Assembly (NCBI GenBank): GCA_963576475.1
Contig: OY754967.1
Location: forward strand, 22,841,914-22,905,913
Length of the DNA stretch: 64,000 nucleotides
Source of the DNA: Molanna angustata
Lineage: Eukaryota; Arthropoda; Insecta; Trichoptera; Molannidae
Direction: 5' to 3'
This document shows, one piece after another, positions 22,420-33,447 of this stretch. Both the position numbers and the translations under genes were made by a program. Below the pieces are notes generated by a model. The model was not told where the DNA came from. It worked only from the letters and a program-made list of their open reading frames with translations, and made no database searches. How positions within the stretch are numbered: position 1 is the stretch's first letter; each line of letters opens with the position of its first letter.

Positions 22420-23400
22420 TTTTGATTTCACAGTGCGTTGAAAATAAAGATAAAACCGGCGAGAACGTTAAAACGGTTTAAAAAATCTAATGTCATAAAG
22501 AATGAATAAAAAAATGAAGTTTCAGACTTACCCATGGTCTGAATATGACAAAAGATAAAGTTTCATACAAGTATATGTAAATTTTACTTCACAATATCCT
22601 GCTATATAGTTTAAAGTACTTGTTCATTTAATCCTAAAACAATACCAATTACAAAAAAAAAATAATAACGAGCAACTGCAATGAAAAAAATAAAAATCTC
22701 ATGCTGAAATATACCATATCTATAGATATATAAATGGATGTATGTATATTTGTTTGTTTGTTTGTTTGTATGTGGCCGATGGATTCATAAACCATCCATC
22801 CGATTGCGATGAAAATTTGGGAATTAGTTCAGCACATACCGGAGAAGGTTTATGCATTATAATTTATTTATTTATTTATTCGATATCTCTCATATTTTTT
22901 TTTGGAAAACATATAAGTTTGGTATGAAATTTTTTGGAAATGTTCAGCGCGCACACGAGAATGTCTAAAAAGTAAGATTTATATATTTGTTTTTTTTTTC
23001 AACACTTGTTCGGTTTCTACGAATTCCGGGAATCGTCATACTTAGTGGTTGCACTTGAGGGCTATTTTTCAATTCGCATTATAATCATTACATAAGCGCC
23101 GGTGCATAGTATCTACGTTTGACGTCTCGCAATCTGTTTTCATGCCAAAATTCAGGAAAGGTCCTTTCTTTTTACGATCATAGCAGTTTTAGATTATGAG
23201 TGAATGAGTTCTGTAAATGTAAAGAGTGGTTGTTGCGTATCTATAATTTCACTGTTTAAGACAAATAATAAACGTAGAAATGCCAAAGAAGAAATTCTAA
23301 ATTCATTTTTGCGACGCAGAATAATGAATTATCGCGTCTATGATATTATTACTTTGTTATTGAATGTGTATTTTGTAAATAAAGTTTTTTAGTGTTATTT
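22420..23400. other. No gene; (TTTG)n microsatellite
   Basis: A TTTGTTTGTTTGTTTG run at about 22748-22770 is followed by CATCCATCCGATTGCGATGA, wording seen in other insect interspersed repeats. AATAAA near 23380 has no gene attached. The 62-residue frame 23204-23392 is unrecognised. Confidence 0.5.
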
Positions 23401-23660
23401 ATTGTTTTTTTGTAAATCCCCCGTTTGTCGCGGAATTTCGCTTATCGCGGCTTTGTCCAGAACGTATCTCCTGCGATGGATCTTGAAGTTATCGTCTTGA
23501 AACTTCATACAGGGATAATTTATATTATTACCTTCAAATTGACAGCTCCAGAATCAAAATATTTAAAAATTCTTTAGATAAAAGTTGTAGAAAACATTAG
23601 GTGATGGGTATTAAAGATGTTTGGTAGTGGACTGTATATTAAACGATCTCACCGATGCTT
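23401..23660. repeat. Possible pogo/Tigger-type remnant
   Basis: CCCCGTTTGTCGCGGAATTT and GCTTATCGCGGCTTTGTCC resemble the CpG-rich ends of pogo-like elements. No partner end or transposase found. A separate 10-bp inverted pair CTCACCGATG/CATCGGTGAG brackets 23647-23803. Confidence 0.25.
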
Positions 23661-23855
23661 CTTTATTCCTGGTTCACTGATTGATTTCTGTGCACACATC
23701 CACACGCAGTGGTCTTCAAACTTGTACTGAACACTTTTAACTTGACACTTATTGTCACCCAAAATTATTGCAACAAGTGACAATTGTCAAATACATCGGT
23801 GAGGGGACAGTGGTAAGCAAAGGAAATATGCTTCTACAAAAGTAATCACATGACC

Positions 23856-24455
23856 ATATTTGAATTATGAATAAGCTATAAACCACTTGTTTTTTGAGTC
23901 ACTTCGCGACATGTTTCGGAAGCGCTGTCCTTCCGTCGACCGGCGCCGGCGTGTCGAGACTAACATGTTGAATGAACACTACATAGGACAGAGCAACGCA
24001 ACCTAAATATAAGAATTAACGAGCACAGAAGATGCTTAAACAACAATAATTTCTTAGAATTTGCTAACCACATTATCCAAACTAATCACTCATTCAATAA
24101 CCACAAACTAAAACTATTACACGAAACACAACATAAAGGATATGAAACACTCGAAATACATAAACACATAAATTCAGGCATAAAACTTATAAATAACCAT
24201 ACCTTTCATAACACTTCTCCAATACTTAATATATTCCCCATCAAAACAAAAACACTACGCTATACTCCCCTCCCCCCACAAATCCAAACAACCCTCAACC
24301 GCCACCCCCCACGCTTCACAGACAGATACACACAAATTCAACATGTTAGTCTCGACACGCCGGTCAATGGAAGGACAGCGCTTCCGAAACATGTCGCGAA
24401 GTGACTCAAAAAACAAGTGTTTAAAAGCTAATTTATAATTCAAATATGGTTAGTA
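23856..24455 (+). pseudogene. Penelope-like element: GIY-YIG endonuclease end with inverted terminal repeat
   Basis: Between about 23974 and 24340 the plus strand reads (one frameshift near 23999) HYIGQSNAT then LNIRINEHRRCLNNNNFLEF and further residues: the GIY-YIG endonuclease found at the C-terminus of Penelope retroelements, which nicks the target. The body is flanked by inverted arms, 23856-23970 (minus) and 24336-24455 (plus), sharing GACATGTTTCGGAAGCGCTG. Inverted, partially duplicated terminal repeats are typical of Penelope insertions. The RT domain is missing. A second copy of the C-terminal part is at 61807-62085. Confidence 0.7.
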
Positions 24456-25037
24456 GTAACTACCACAAAATATCCGCCGAATCATTAAATGTAATAACAT
24501 AAATTTATTTTTAATGTACCCCTGAAACTTCCGAGATTCCCTCGTTGTCCGTATAATTTGTAAGATGTAAAACTATTGATACATATGATGTTGACACTTT
24601 GACTGTTTTAGATTTTTAATTTTGTGCACAGATTTTTAAAAAAAAAAAGTATAATTCTTTCAAATCAAGCAAAATGTATGGCGGGACGAACCCCAACGAT
24701 TCTACTTGAGTACGAGAAGAGGGGTACAACTCGCTAAAAATTCTCAGTGCCTGTGCGGCCTTAATATATGTAATGAAATGAAAATTGCATAGAACGTATA
24801 TTATATTATGTATGTAGATACCTACGTACATTCAATTATCAAAGCCCCATTGTTGTTTGAGCCTCATTATTATGTTAACAGACAATGACTTGGCAGACAC
24901 GTTCAATTACGATATTATTTCTTTGTTGGGTTTTTTTAATATAAAAATGTTTCCAAAATTTATTACCTATAATTTGAAGACTTTTCACAAATATTTTGTG
25001 AAAAGATTTTTTTTTATAAGAACGGTATTAATATGTA

Positions 25038-25696
25038 CAGGGTGTCCCAAAAGTCATCAAAAATCTGACTACTGGATATAGGCTAGTTTATGACAGTTTT
25101 AAAAAAAATATGAAAAATAATAAAGGCGCTTAGTTTTTGCAAAAGAATATTTTTTAAAAAAACCGTGAAAATGACAACCTTGACCACATTTTTAGGTCCT
25201 GTGGCTACATATTTTCAAAATTTTCAGTTTTAATTTTGATAACGTAATTCTGAATAACCATGCTATTAGTCACATGTGCAAATTAAAACCAAGTTTAGAG
25301 CTAAAATAATATTTTTGTGTGAGTAAAATGTCTACAAATTTTTGTGACCTAAATTTAACACTTGTAAAAAAATGTACTATCCTGACCATTACAAGTTTCT
25401 TTATAAGTTAGTTAGTTAAGATTTTAAAATGGTAAAATACTTTATCATTTTTGCTTTAAATTTAAAAAAAATGTTTATAGCAAAGTTAGGTCACGAAAAT
25501 TTGTATACATTTTACTCAAACAAAAATATCTTTTTAGCTCTAAACTAAGCATGCATGGTTTTAATTTGCGCATGTGACTAATAGCATGGTTATTCAGAAT
25601 TATTTGCGTCTTCATTTTTTCCATATTCTTTTAAAAACTGTCATAACCTATCCTACATCCAGAACTCAGCTTATCGATGACTTTTGGGACACCCTG
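25038..25696. mobile_element. Palindromic Tc1/mariner-type MITE
   Basis: Starts CAGGGTGTCCCAAAAGTCAT and ends with its reverse complement; TA flanks both ends (25036-25037, 25697-25698), the Tc1/mariner target duplication. The arms keep pairing far inward (for example GACAGTTTTAAAAA, TAGTCACATGTGCAAATTAA, GCTCTAAACT), making most of the 659 bp a foldback. No transposase; moved in trans. Confidence 0.9.
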
Positions 25697-26489
25697 TATA
25701 TTATTTTAATTCTCTTTGAAATTTTGTGATGTAAAATAATAATATTCATCAAAATACTAGAGAAATAAAGCAAAAAGGGTAATTCATTTTAGATTTTATT
25801 GTACCTATAATAAGTAGTATTAGATATACTATAAAACAATTAATAATTTTTTCCTTTAAAATATTTATTTTCCTCGCAGTGAGGTAACTATTCATCTTAA
25901 AATATTAAGAGGATTTGTAAATTATTATGTTATAAACGAGTGCAAAATAAGTGTTAATATTGATTTTCTGAAACGCTTACTTTTTATAGTTTAGAACAAG
26001 AATACCAATGAAGGTATAATTATAATAATAATAATAATAATAATGACATTTTATCATATCTTATATACAACATTCAAAAATAAGGTATACATGCAAATAA
26101 AAAGAATAACAGAGAAAAGTAAGCATAAAGAGAAAACAAAAAGAAATACATAATAATATATAACCTACACAAGCTGGTTCGAGGATTGTCTTTACATTGC
26201 ATCTTATTTTAAGACAAATAAACTCTAAAACATTTCTCTTTTTTTATTAGATTTATTTCAAAGAAGAAATCTTGATTTTGTTTTTTATTTGATTTGTGAC
26301 TCAAGTCAAATAATATTGTTACTGAGTATATACGTTGAGAAGACCACAGAGCAAATTTTAATGTCAAACTGCTACATAACATAAATGACAATAACGGGTG
26401 TGCATATTATGGTAGAAATAATATTAGAATAATAACATATCAAAATTTACTGTATCAGTTTATACTTTTGTGTTTAAGATATTGGTAAC
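25697..26489. other. No gene; (ATA)n microsatellite
   Basis: AT-rich DNA with an ATA run at about 26022-26044. Nothing coding recognised. Confidence 0.6.
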
Positions 26490-26690
26490 TATGTAATATT
26501 GTAATTTACTGTGTTGTGATGTCTGGTGTCCGCTCTATGTAACTATGTATAACCAAAATGTCAAATATTTGGCTTGGTAAATTGTAAACTGCTAGCCCTA
26601 GAACAGGGTTACCTAGTTGGGCAGCAGTAATCTTCATAATAGTCTTTGTGATAAAGGTGTGAAAAATAAATAAATAAATAAATAACCGTA
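26490..26690 (+). repeat. LINE 3' UTR with (TAAA)n tail
   Basis: Contains AAATTGTAAACTGCTAGCCC then AGAACAGGGTTACC and ends in AAATAAATAAATAAATAA. The inverse arrangement with the same CTGTTCTAGGGATAGCAGTT wording occurs at 29245-29390, so this is the 3' end of one LINE family. No ORF part remains. Confidence 0.65.
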
Positions 26691-26700
26691 ATAACAAAAA

Positions 26701-27030
26701 TTATTCATTTAAATAAAAAGAACAACAGTCTTGCTCTTCACTGATCGTGTGTATTTTAGAGAGGCATGTAAGGAATTCTGGTAGATTATCACTGTTACAT
26801 ATTGGCATGTAAACATATATTAAAATAATATTTCCCGTGTTCAACGATATTCGTATTGCCGAAATGAGCGGTGTATCACTTTGAATAGTGACAGCTCGAA
26901 GCGATTTACGCCAAAGAATGGCCACACCCCCGAATGGCCGGCCCAGGAGCGGGCCAAGCGACAGGTCCACCGTTGACGTTCCCCAGCTAGTGAAGTCAGG
27001 ATGTAAATACTAATACAATTGAAGATAAAA
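26701..27030 (-). pseudogene. LINE endonuclease (APE-type) fragment
   Basis: Minus-strand frame with GRPFGGVAILWRKSLRAV, then LNTGNIILIYVYMP and LPEFLTCL: the middle of an apurinic-like endonuclease domain that nicks the target for LINE insertion. The catalytic flanks are absent and the frame stops in an AT-rich stretch at 26701, so it is a dead fragment. Confidence 0.6.
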
Positions 27031-27069
27031 AATAATACAAAATAAACGTTGTTCAATTTGAATTCCGCT

Positions 27070-27655
27070 ATATATGGAATTTATTGAATTAACATTCCCA
27101 TGTCAAACAAGTTGACATTGCAGTAAATGACATGGCCCACCTGGTGTCCGGATGCTTTAAACCTCCCCCAGTGCATAAACTTTACCCAATTATTGGAATA
27201 GCACCACCTAAAATCAGAAGAAATGCCATGACCCTAGGCACCTCCTTCACAACCAACAGATGGCAGCACCGAGACTGCGGTCGAGAAAGAACTTTCCTAT
27301 ATCTACTACCTTGGGAACCTTCACAAAACAGTACAGAGAGGATCTACGGGGCATCAACTGGGCAACAGACTCTGGATGGAACCATCTGAGGATGTGGACA
27401 CTGCGTTTGGTCTGGACTTTCCAACATTGAAGACCATTAACAGACTGAGAGTGGGGGTGAATAAATGTAAACAGAACCAGCAGAGATTGATATTCCTGGA
27501 GGGAGAAGATACGTGCTGCGATTGCGGAGCGGAGCAGAATGACACCTTTGTACTAATATGCCCACGATTGAAGATGGCATGCAGCACAAGTGACCTAAAA
27601 ACAATGAACTACAAGGCAATATCCGTCGCCGCCTACTGGAGTGGCAAGGTCTAAG
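27070..27655 (+). pseudogene. LINE ORF2 C-terminal fragment (Jockey/RTE-like)
   Basis: Two adjacent frames: 27132-27389 (HKLYPIIGIAPPKIRRN) and 27376-27654 (TINRLRVGVNKCK, DTCCDCGAEQNDTFVLICPR, NYKAISVAAYWSGKV). The second carries the cysteine-rich tail CDCGAEQ...CPRL found at LINE C-termini. A frameshift near 27380 joins them. No RT core. Confidence 0.75.
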
Positions 27656-27865
27656 ATCTTGACTCACAAAGTAAGTAGTAAGTAATAAATTAATATCAAT
27701 GAATATGTATAAAATAATTTCAAAGTATTATTGCTAAAACAGTGGAAGGACATGATAATAAATATTTTTTTTATAAAAATTATATACTTAAATCTTAGTT
27801 CAATCAACAATGAGTATGATTATTATATTAGCTTAAGCACTTTCAATAAGCACTAAGGGTACTAA

Positions 27866-28125
27866 TTTAAATAATACCCGTTGTGAATTGTGAAATTCAT
27901 ACCCATTGTGGATTGTTAATTTCATACCCGTTGTGGATTGTTAAATTCATACCCGTTGTGGATTGTTAATTTAAAATCCGTTGTGGATTGTTAAATTCAT
28001 ACTCGTTGCGGATTATTAAATTCATACCCGTTGTGGATTGTTAATTTCATACCCGTTGTGGGTTGTTAAATTCATACCCGTTGTGGATTGTTAATTTCAT
28101 ACCCGTGGTGGATTTCATTCCGAAC
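27866..28125 (+). repeat. About 25-bp minisatellite
   Basis: Around ten tandem copies of a unit built on ATACCCGTTGTGGATTGTTAA with length variation of one or two bases. It is non-coding because the period is not a multiple of 3. Confidence 0.9.
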
Positions 28126-28520
28126 TATGTTTTATTTTAATTTTTCATTAAAATCTCATGATTGATTCCATTTCAATTTGGTCAAGATATCATGGGATCT
28201 CGGAGAAAATCATCATACTCTCCAATTTGCACTTCAGCGATAATCGTCATTTACCACATTGTCCGATTTTTTAAATTCAGTTTGTAGAACCCACTCAACG
28301 GATCGCAGGTATATTTTTTTTGAGGCGTCGACTTAAATACTAATTTAATGTTAATAATTATTTAGAAACCTATGTGTTTTTTTTTGACATAAGTGTTTTG
28401 TTTGGTGTAAAATTACTTTTTTTTAATAAATTAGGAAATTATTTTACAGGTACATTGAATTTATGTTGCATTGATTTTTTCCCAAGTCAGATTTATACGA
28501 AAACTCCATTTTTTTAAATT

Positions 28521-28800
28521 ACTACGTTTAGATATAACAAAACCCATTATTATCAATAAACGATCTTTCATTTTCTTGTAGGTAATACCCAATTACGTCA
28601 TCATATTTTGTTTTTACTACGTTTAGATATAACAAAACCCATTATTATCAATAAACGATCTTTCATTTTATTGTAGGTAATACCCAATTACGTCATCATA
28701 TTTTGTTTTTACTACGTTTAGATATAACAAAACCCATTATTATCAATAAACGATCTTTCATTTATTGAAGGTAATACCCAATTACGTCATCATATTTTTT
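28521..28800 (+). repeat. 95-bp tandem repeat, three units
   Basis: Units begin at 28521, 28616 and 28711 with ACTACGTTTAGATATAACAA and share CGATCTTTCATTT and ACCCAATTACGTCATCATAT. The period is exactly 95 bp and the units are nearly identical, so the duplication is recent. Confidence 0.9.
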
Positions 28801-30703
28801 CCGCGTAGTTGAATTTCATAAAAAAATCCATTTATCCATATAATCGCCAAGAATGTCTCAAAGCATTTTTATAAAGGTGTTTAAATGACTCGTTCACTTC
28901 GAGAAAATAAAAAAAAAATGATTTGCAACATTAACAAACTGAAAATTCCGCGACAAATTAACCAAAATTATTATTCTCTGGAGTCAAGGACCGCGGTAAA
29001 TATTTTTACGATCTTAGCAGAAATAATAAAAAGGCTAATCTTATTTAGCAGAAGTAGGCAGGGCGGAGAGAGGGCCTAATGAAACGTGTACAAATATAAC
29101 ACAGATGTAATTTATGTTTCAGAAATACAGAGGCTTGCCATATTATTAGAATCGCTTAGAATTGGCACAAATCTTTCAGAAATGTTTTCGTGGGAATGCT
29201 AAATACAGTATATAAGTGTATTTTCTTAAGAGATGAACGTTTTTTTATCGATATTATTTATTTATTTATTAATTTATTTACCTTTTATCACACCATATTT
29301 ATAATGACAACCATAAGTAGATTACTGCTGCCTGACTAGGAAATCCTGTTCTAGGGATAGCAGTTTACAATTTTTACTGACAATTATATGCAATTATGAT
29401 TGTTCCCGTTCCACACTAAATAGGTACTCATGACCTCAACAAACATATGGGCTCACACAAAATAGATTAACCAGGTCCTAGTGTCTGCTATAGTACCTGT
29501 CATAAATCCAATCTCTGACGCGATTTTTATTTCAGAACCATAGAAAGAGACTAGTTAACTATGTTGGTGTATTTAATATGAATCATACGATATTAGCACT
29601 GATTTTCTGTAATTATTTAATTGTTTTTTTTTTATTACATGGCATTTGGTAGAAACTAGTCATTTTCAGCGTGATTTTTACGAAAAAATATGTATTCAAG
29701 ACATTTTGTGAGTAAATTATGATTTTTCGTTCTACAAAGGCACGTCATAATCTATATAATTTAACCATAAAATTATAATATACAATTTAACATGGCAAAA
29801 AACGAAATTATTGAAGGTTTTTACTTTGCACTTATAAAGAAGAGTGCAAAGTCACGATTTCACCATTTATTCATTCGTATCTAAAAACCACACTGAAATT
29901 TCTAATAGTTAGTAAATCATTCGTATCTAAATACCACACTGAAATTTCTAATAGTTTCCAAATTCCGTAATAAGTAAAAAATAGTATTCAATAAGGGAAA
30001 ATCAGTGGTGATATCAATAAATATACGTTCATCACATAATAAAATGTATTAATTTTGGTAGGTACATTTGGCATTCCCACGAATTATTCAGTGAGTCGGC
30101 TCAATACTTTTTATTCCTACAAAATTTCATAGACTCCATGCATTGATTGGAACAATTTTCTTTCTAATTTGTTTAATACGACTTAAAAATAATCATTTTT
30201 TAAATGATCATCACTACGAATTTTAATATTGTACGCATCTGTACTGATTCGAAAAGGAAACGTTTGTGTCGCAATAATATTAATTTATACTTGTTCATTA
30301 TTAACTTTTCTCGCCTTATGGTAGCCTCTAATAATGAGCTTGGTTGTTTAATCTATGGGCACTTTATTATTTTTATATCGTTTTAATTACCATACATTTA
30401 TGTATTATTTTTATATCGTTTTAATTACCATACATTTTTGTATTATTTTTTTTGAAAATCGCATAAATTTGAAATCATACGCGAATTGTTAATTATTTAA
30501 CACGGATGAAGATACTATATTTAGGATTTTATCAACGTAATAAAATGAATACAAAAAAAATATTAAGTTCAATAGTTTATTAGGACATAATTATAATATG
30601 AAAATGCAAAATCGGTAATAACGAATACATTTTTCTGTATCTGACAGCTAAAAAACCAACCCCAAACATGATGTCAAAATTTTCTTTAATCTATATGTTT
30701 TAT
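28801..30703. other. No gene; LINE tail and short duplications
   Basis: A minus-strand LINE 3' tail is at 29245-29390 ((TTTA)n, then CTGTTCTAGGGATAGCAGTT). A duplication of TCGTATCTAAA...CTGAAATTTCTAATAGT occurs at about 29875 and 29923. Another, TTTTTATATCGTTTTAATTA, lies at about 30368 and 30410. No domain in the short frames. Confidence 0.5.
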
Positions 30704-31355
30704 CCATAGGTTTTCATATAATACACTAGATGTCGTAGTTAGCAAATTTTGTATGAATCGAATGTGAGTCATTTTTCAGGGGGGATTTTTGACGTTTTGG
30801 TTCCAGACCACATCGTTTTTCGATAGAAAATAACGACTATTGTGAATTGTTTTCGGATTTATTTGTATAAAAAACATTTTAATTATTAATAATTTAGAGA
30901 AAATTTATCTAGGATGTGTTGAAATGCAAGGAAAACTGAAATATTTTGCCAACCAAAACGTCAAACTCGCGATATTCCATGACTCACTTTTTGCACAGAG
31001 TACTACATCTAGGTATATTATAATCATAGATTTTTATAACAATATACCTAGATGTAGTACTTTGTGCAAAATGTGAGTCATGGAATATCGCGAGTTTTAC
31101 GTTTTGGTTGGCAACATATTTCAGTTTTCCTTACATTTCAATACATCCTAGATAAATGTTCTCTAAATTATTAATAATTAAAATGTTTTTTAGACAAATA
31201 ATTCCGAAAACAATTCCCATTAGTCGTTATTTTCTATAGAAAAACGATGTGGTCTGGAACCAAAACGTCAAAAATCCCCCCTGAAAAATGACTCACATTC
31301 GATTCATACAAAATTTGCTAACTACGACATCTAGTGTATTATATGAAAACCTATG
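30704..31355. mobile_element. Large near-perfect palindrome (foldback element)
   Basis: Arms of about 318 bp (30704-31021 and 31042-31355) around a 20-bp centre. Paired words include GATGTCGTAGTTAGCAAATT, TTTTTGACGTTTTGGTTCC and CATGACTCAC. Small indels only. It lies about 80 bp upstream of the gypsy 5' LTR. No coding sequence. Probably a foldback/MITE; palindromes of this size are fragile, so it is either young or actively maintained. Confidence 0.85.
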
Positions 31356-31432
31356 ATTATAACAAAAATCTATGGTTTTATCTTTCAATTTTTCTTCGTA
31401 GAATAAATTCCATTTTCGAATTATTTAAATAA

Positions 31433-31680
31433 TGTGAGATATGTGAGTGAAAGAGATGGCATGTCTGTGTGTGTATATAGTGCTGGATTGGACGCGTGGG
31501 CGGCCATTCATCGTTCGCCGTTGATAGTAATACCTCCGTCTTATTGTATAGTAATATTGACCTTGAATATATTGTATTGTACTATTCGTGTTGTTAGAAT
31601 AAAGTGTAAAAGAAGAAACATCTTTTACTAAACATCACAGAGTTCCACCCCAACAAATAGTAGTGTACAAGGACACTATA
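31433..31680 (+). repeat. 5' LTR of the gypsy element
   Basis: 248 bp, starts TGTGAGATATGTGAG and ends GGACACTATA. Provides promoter and polyadenylation for the element; AATAAAG lies near 31599. Ends are not TG...CA, as in several insect gypsy groups. Confidence 0.92.
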
Positions 31681-31681
31681 C

Positions 31682-31691
31682 TGGCGCAGTC
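31682..31691 (+). promoter_or_regulatory. Primer binding site (tRNA-Ser type)
   Basis: TGGCGCAGTC one base after the 5' LTR. This is complementary to the 3' end expected for insect tRNA-Ser (…GACTGCGCCA), used by several gypsy-group elements to prime minus-strand DNA. Confidence 0.7.
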
Positions 31692-32208
31692 TGGAGACGA
31701 ATCTATAAAGAAGATTTTGAATTTTTTCGAGAAGAAAAAATTTTTCGGCGACACAGACGACAATAATTTTTTTTCACTGTGGAAAAAAAAATTGGAGGTA
31801 CAAGATCGTACAAGTGTATAGAGACACGGTGCGAAAAGATCTTCAAGGAAGAAGTATTGGCTGAGGAAGACAGGAGTCTTCGGGATTGATACTACTTCGG
31901 GAGATTTTGGACTGGACTTCAAGGGGACCAGAGGGGACCAAGGAAGACCAGGAAGGACAACGGGAACGAGAATCAGAGAGGACCAGGGAACCACAAGGAT
32001 TGGACAAGAGGATTGGCTGCTTGCTGTGAACGAGCGTCGAGCAGAGGCAACGGAAGAGGACTAGAGTGCTGGAAGACCAGGATTCGACAGAGACGACTTC
32101 TGCAGAGACAGGGTTGGGCCGTAGTGCAGGTTCAAGCGACTGGACAGGATCGAGTTAAGATAAGTGTATTTTTCTTTTCTTGTCTGTAGGTATTCTTTTT
32201 TCGGTAAT

Positions 32209-33447
32209 ATGGAACAAAGGAATCTACCGCTTTTCAATCACGAGAGTGATTTGTGGAGTGTGTTCAGGGTACGTTTTGAGCAATTCATCATAGCTGATGA
32301 TGAAAAAATGTCTGAATCAAGGAAGAGAGCAATATTTTTAACCTCTTTGTCTGAAAAAACTTTTGTTTTATTACAAAACTTGTGTGTACCAAGAAAAGTT
32401 ACTGAAGAAAAATTGTCGAAATTATTTGATCATTTGGATAATTTTTGTAATGAAACTGTTTCTCCGTATATTGAGAGAGAAAAATTTTATTGTATGAAAC
32501 AGTCTGAACATGAATCAGTAAAAGAGTTTGCTTGTAAATTAAAAGAGCGTAGTGTTAAATGTCAATTTAATGATCGTCTGGAAGAATCTTTGAAAGATAT
32601 TTTTATTATCGGTTTGTGTAATAGGCAAATAAAAGAAAAAATGTATTTGGAGGACGATAAGAAGAGTTTCTCTCAAATACTAGATTATGCAAATGTATTG
32701 GAATCGGTATCAAAAAATAAAAATATGATAAAAAGTTGTAAATCAGAAATTTGTGAAATCGAAAGTAAACAGAATAGTAGGTATAATAAAAATAGTGCAC
32801 ATAGAAGGAATTTCAATGAAGTTGATAAGAAAAGGAATAGATCAGTATCACCGCATGTTAGTAATAGGAATTTAAAATGTTTTGCATGTTTATCTGATAG
32901 TCATTTAATTAAAGATTGTAAATTTAAAATTTTTAAGTGTAATAAGTGTAGAAAAATGGGTCATATTGCGAAAGCATGTAAAAACGATCAGTTTGGTAAA
33001 AGCAAAATTAGTATTTTTACTATGGAAAATAATACGAACGTAAATGTTGTTTGCAATACGGAAGGTATTAATGAAATTGTAAATCCATTCATGATTAATA
33101 TATGTATTGGTAGTCAGATTATTCACGCGATGATTGATACAGGTGCTAATGTATGTGTAATTCCGAAAGATATTTATTTTAAGAAGTTTAAAAATTATAA
33201 ATTGAATAAACCGACAAGTATTTTAAAATCATACGACGGTAGTATTTTAAAATGTATTGGTGTGTGTATAATGGAAGTAACATACAACAATATCAAACAA
33301 GTGATTGATTTTTTCGTAGTAAACAATGGCAACAGTGTAATATTGGGTAGAAATGTTATTCGGAAATTCACCTTATTGGTTGATAGACAACCACTGACGA
33401 GAATTCTTAGTGAAAAAAAAGAATATACCGACGTTAGCAGCAAATAG
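32209..33447 (+). CDS. Gypsy Gag with protease
   Basis: Capsid and nucleocapsid precursor plus aspartic protease. I place the start at ATG 32209 (MEQRNLPLFNHESD) because the frame upstream has only a GTG. Gag core residues 1-190; two zinc knuckles of the CX2CX4HX4C form, CFACLSDSHLIKDC and CNKCRKMGHIAKAC (about 220-255); protease active site MIDTGANVCVIP (about 305-320). The frame then runs into an A-rich site (33413-33420) and ends at 33447. Past residue ~390 it should join RT but the element is deleted there, so the last residues are probably junction sequence. Confidence 0.9.
   Translation: MEQRNLPLFNHESDLWSVFRVRFEQFIIADDEKMSESRKRAIFLTSLSEKTFVLLQNLCVPRKVTEEKLSKLFDHLDNFCNETVSPYIEREKFYCMKQSEHESVKEFACKLKERSVKCQFNDRLEESLKDIFIIGLCNRQIKEKMYLEDDKKSFSQILDYANVLESVSKNKNMIKSCKSEICEIESKQNSRYNKNSAHRRNFNEVDKKRNRSVSPHVSNRNLKCFACLSDSHLIKDCKFKIFKCNKCRKMGHIAKACKNDQFGKSKISIFTMENNTNVNVVCNTEGINEIVNPFMINICIGSQIIHAMIDTGANVCVIPKDIYFKKFKNYKLNKPTSILKSYDGSILKCIGVCIMEVTYNNIKQVIDFFVVNNGNSVILGRNVIRKFTLLVDRQPLTRILSEKKEYTDVSSK

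Noticed and set aside
27866..28125. CRISPR-like array
   Set aside because: Units are contiguous without unique spacers, and the DNA is eukaryotic.
31434..31631. 65-residue frame, present twice (also 34986-35195)
   Set aside because: It is the LTR read through; identical copies arise because LTRs are duplicated.
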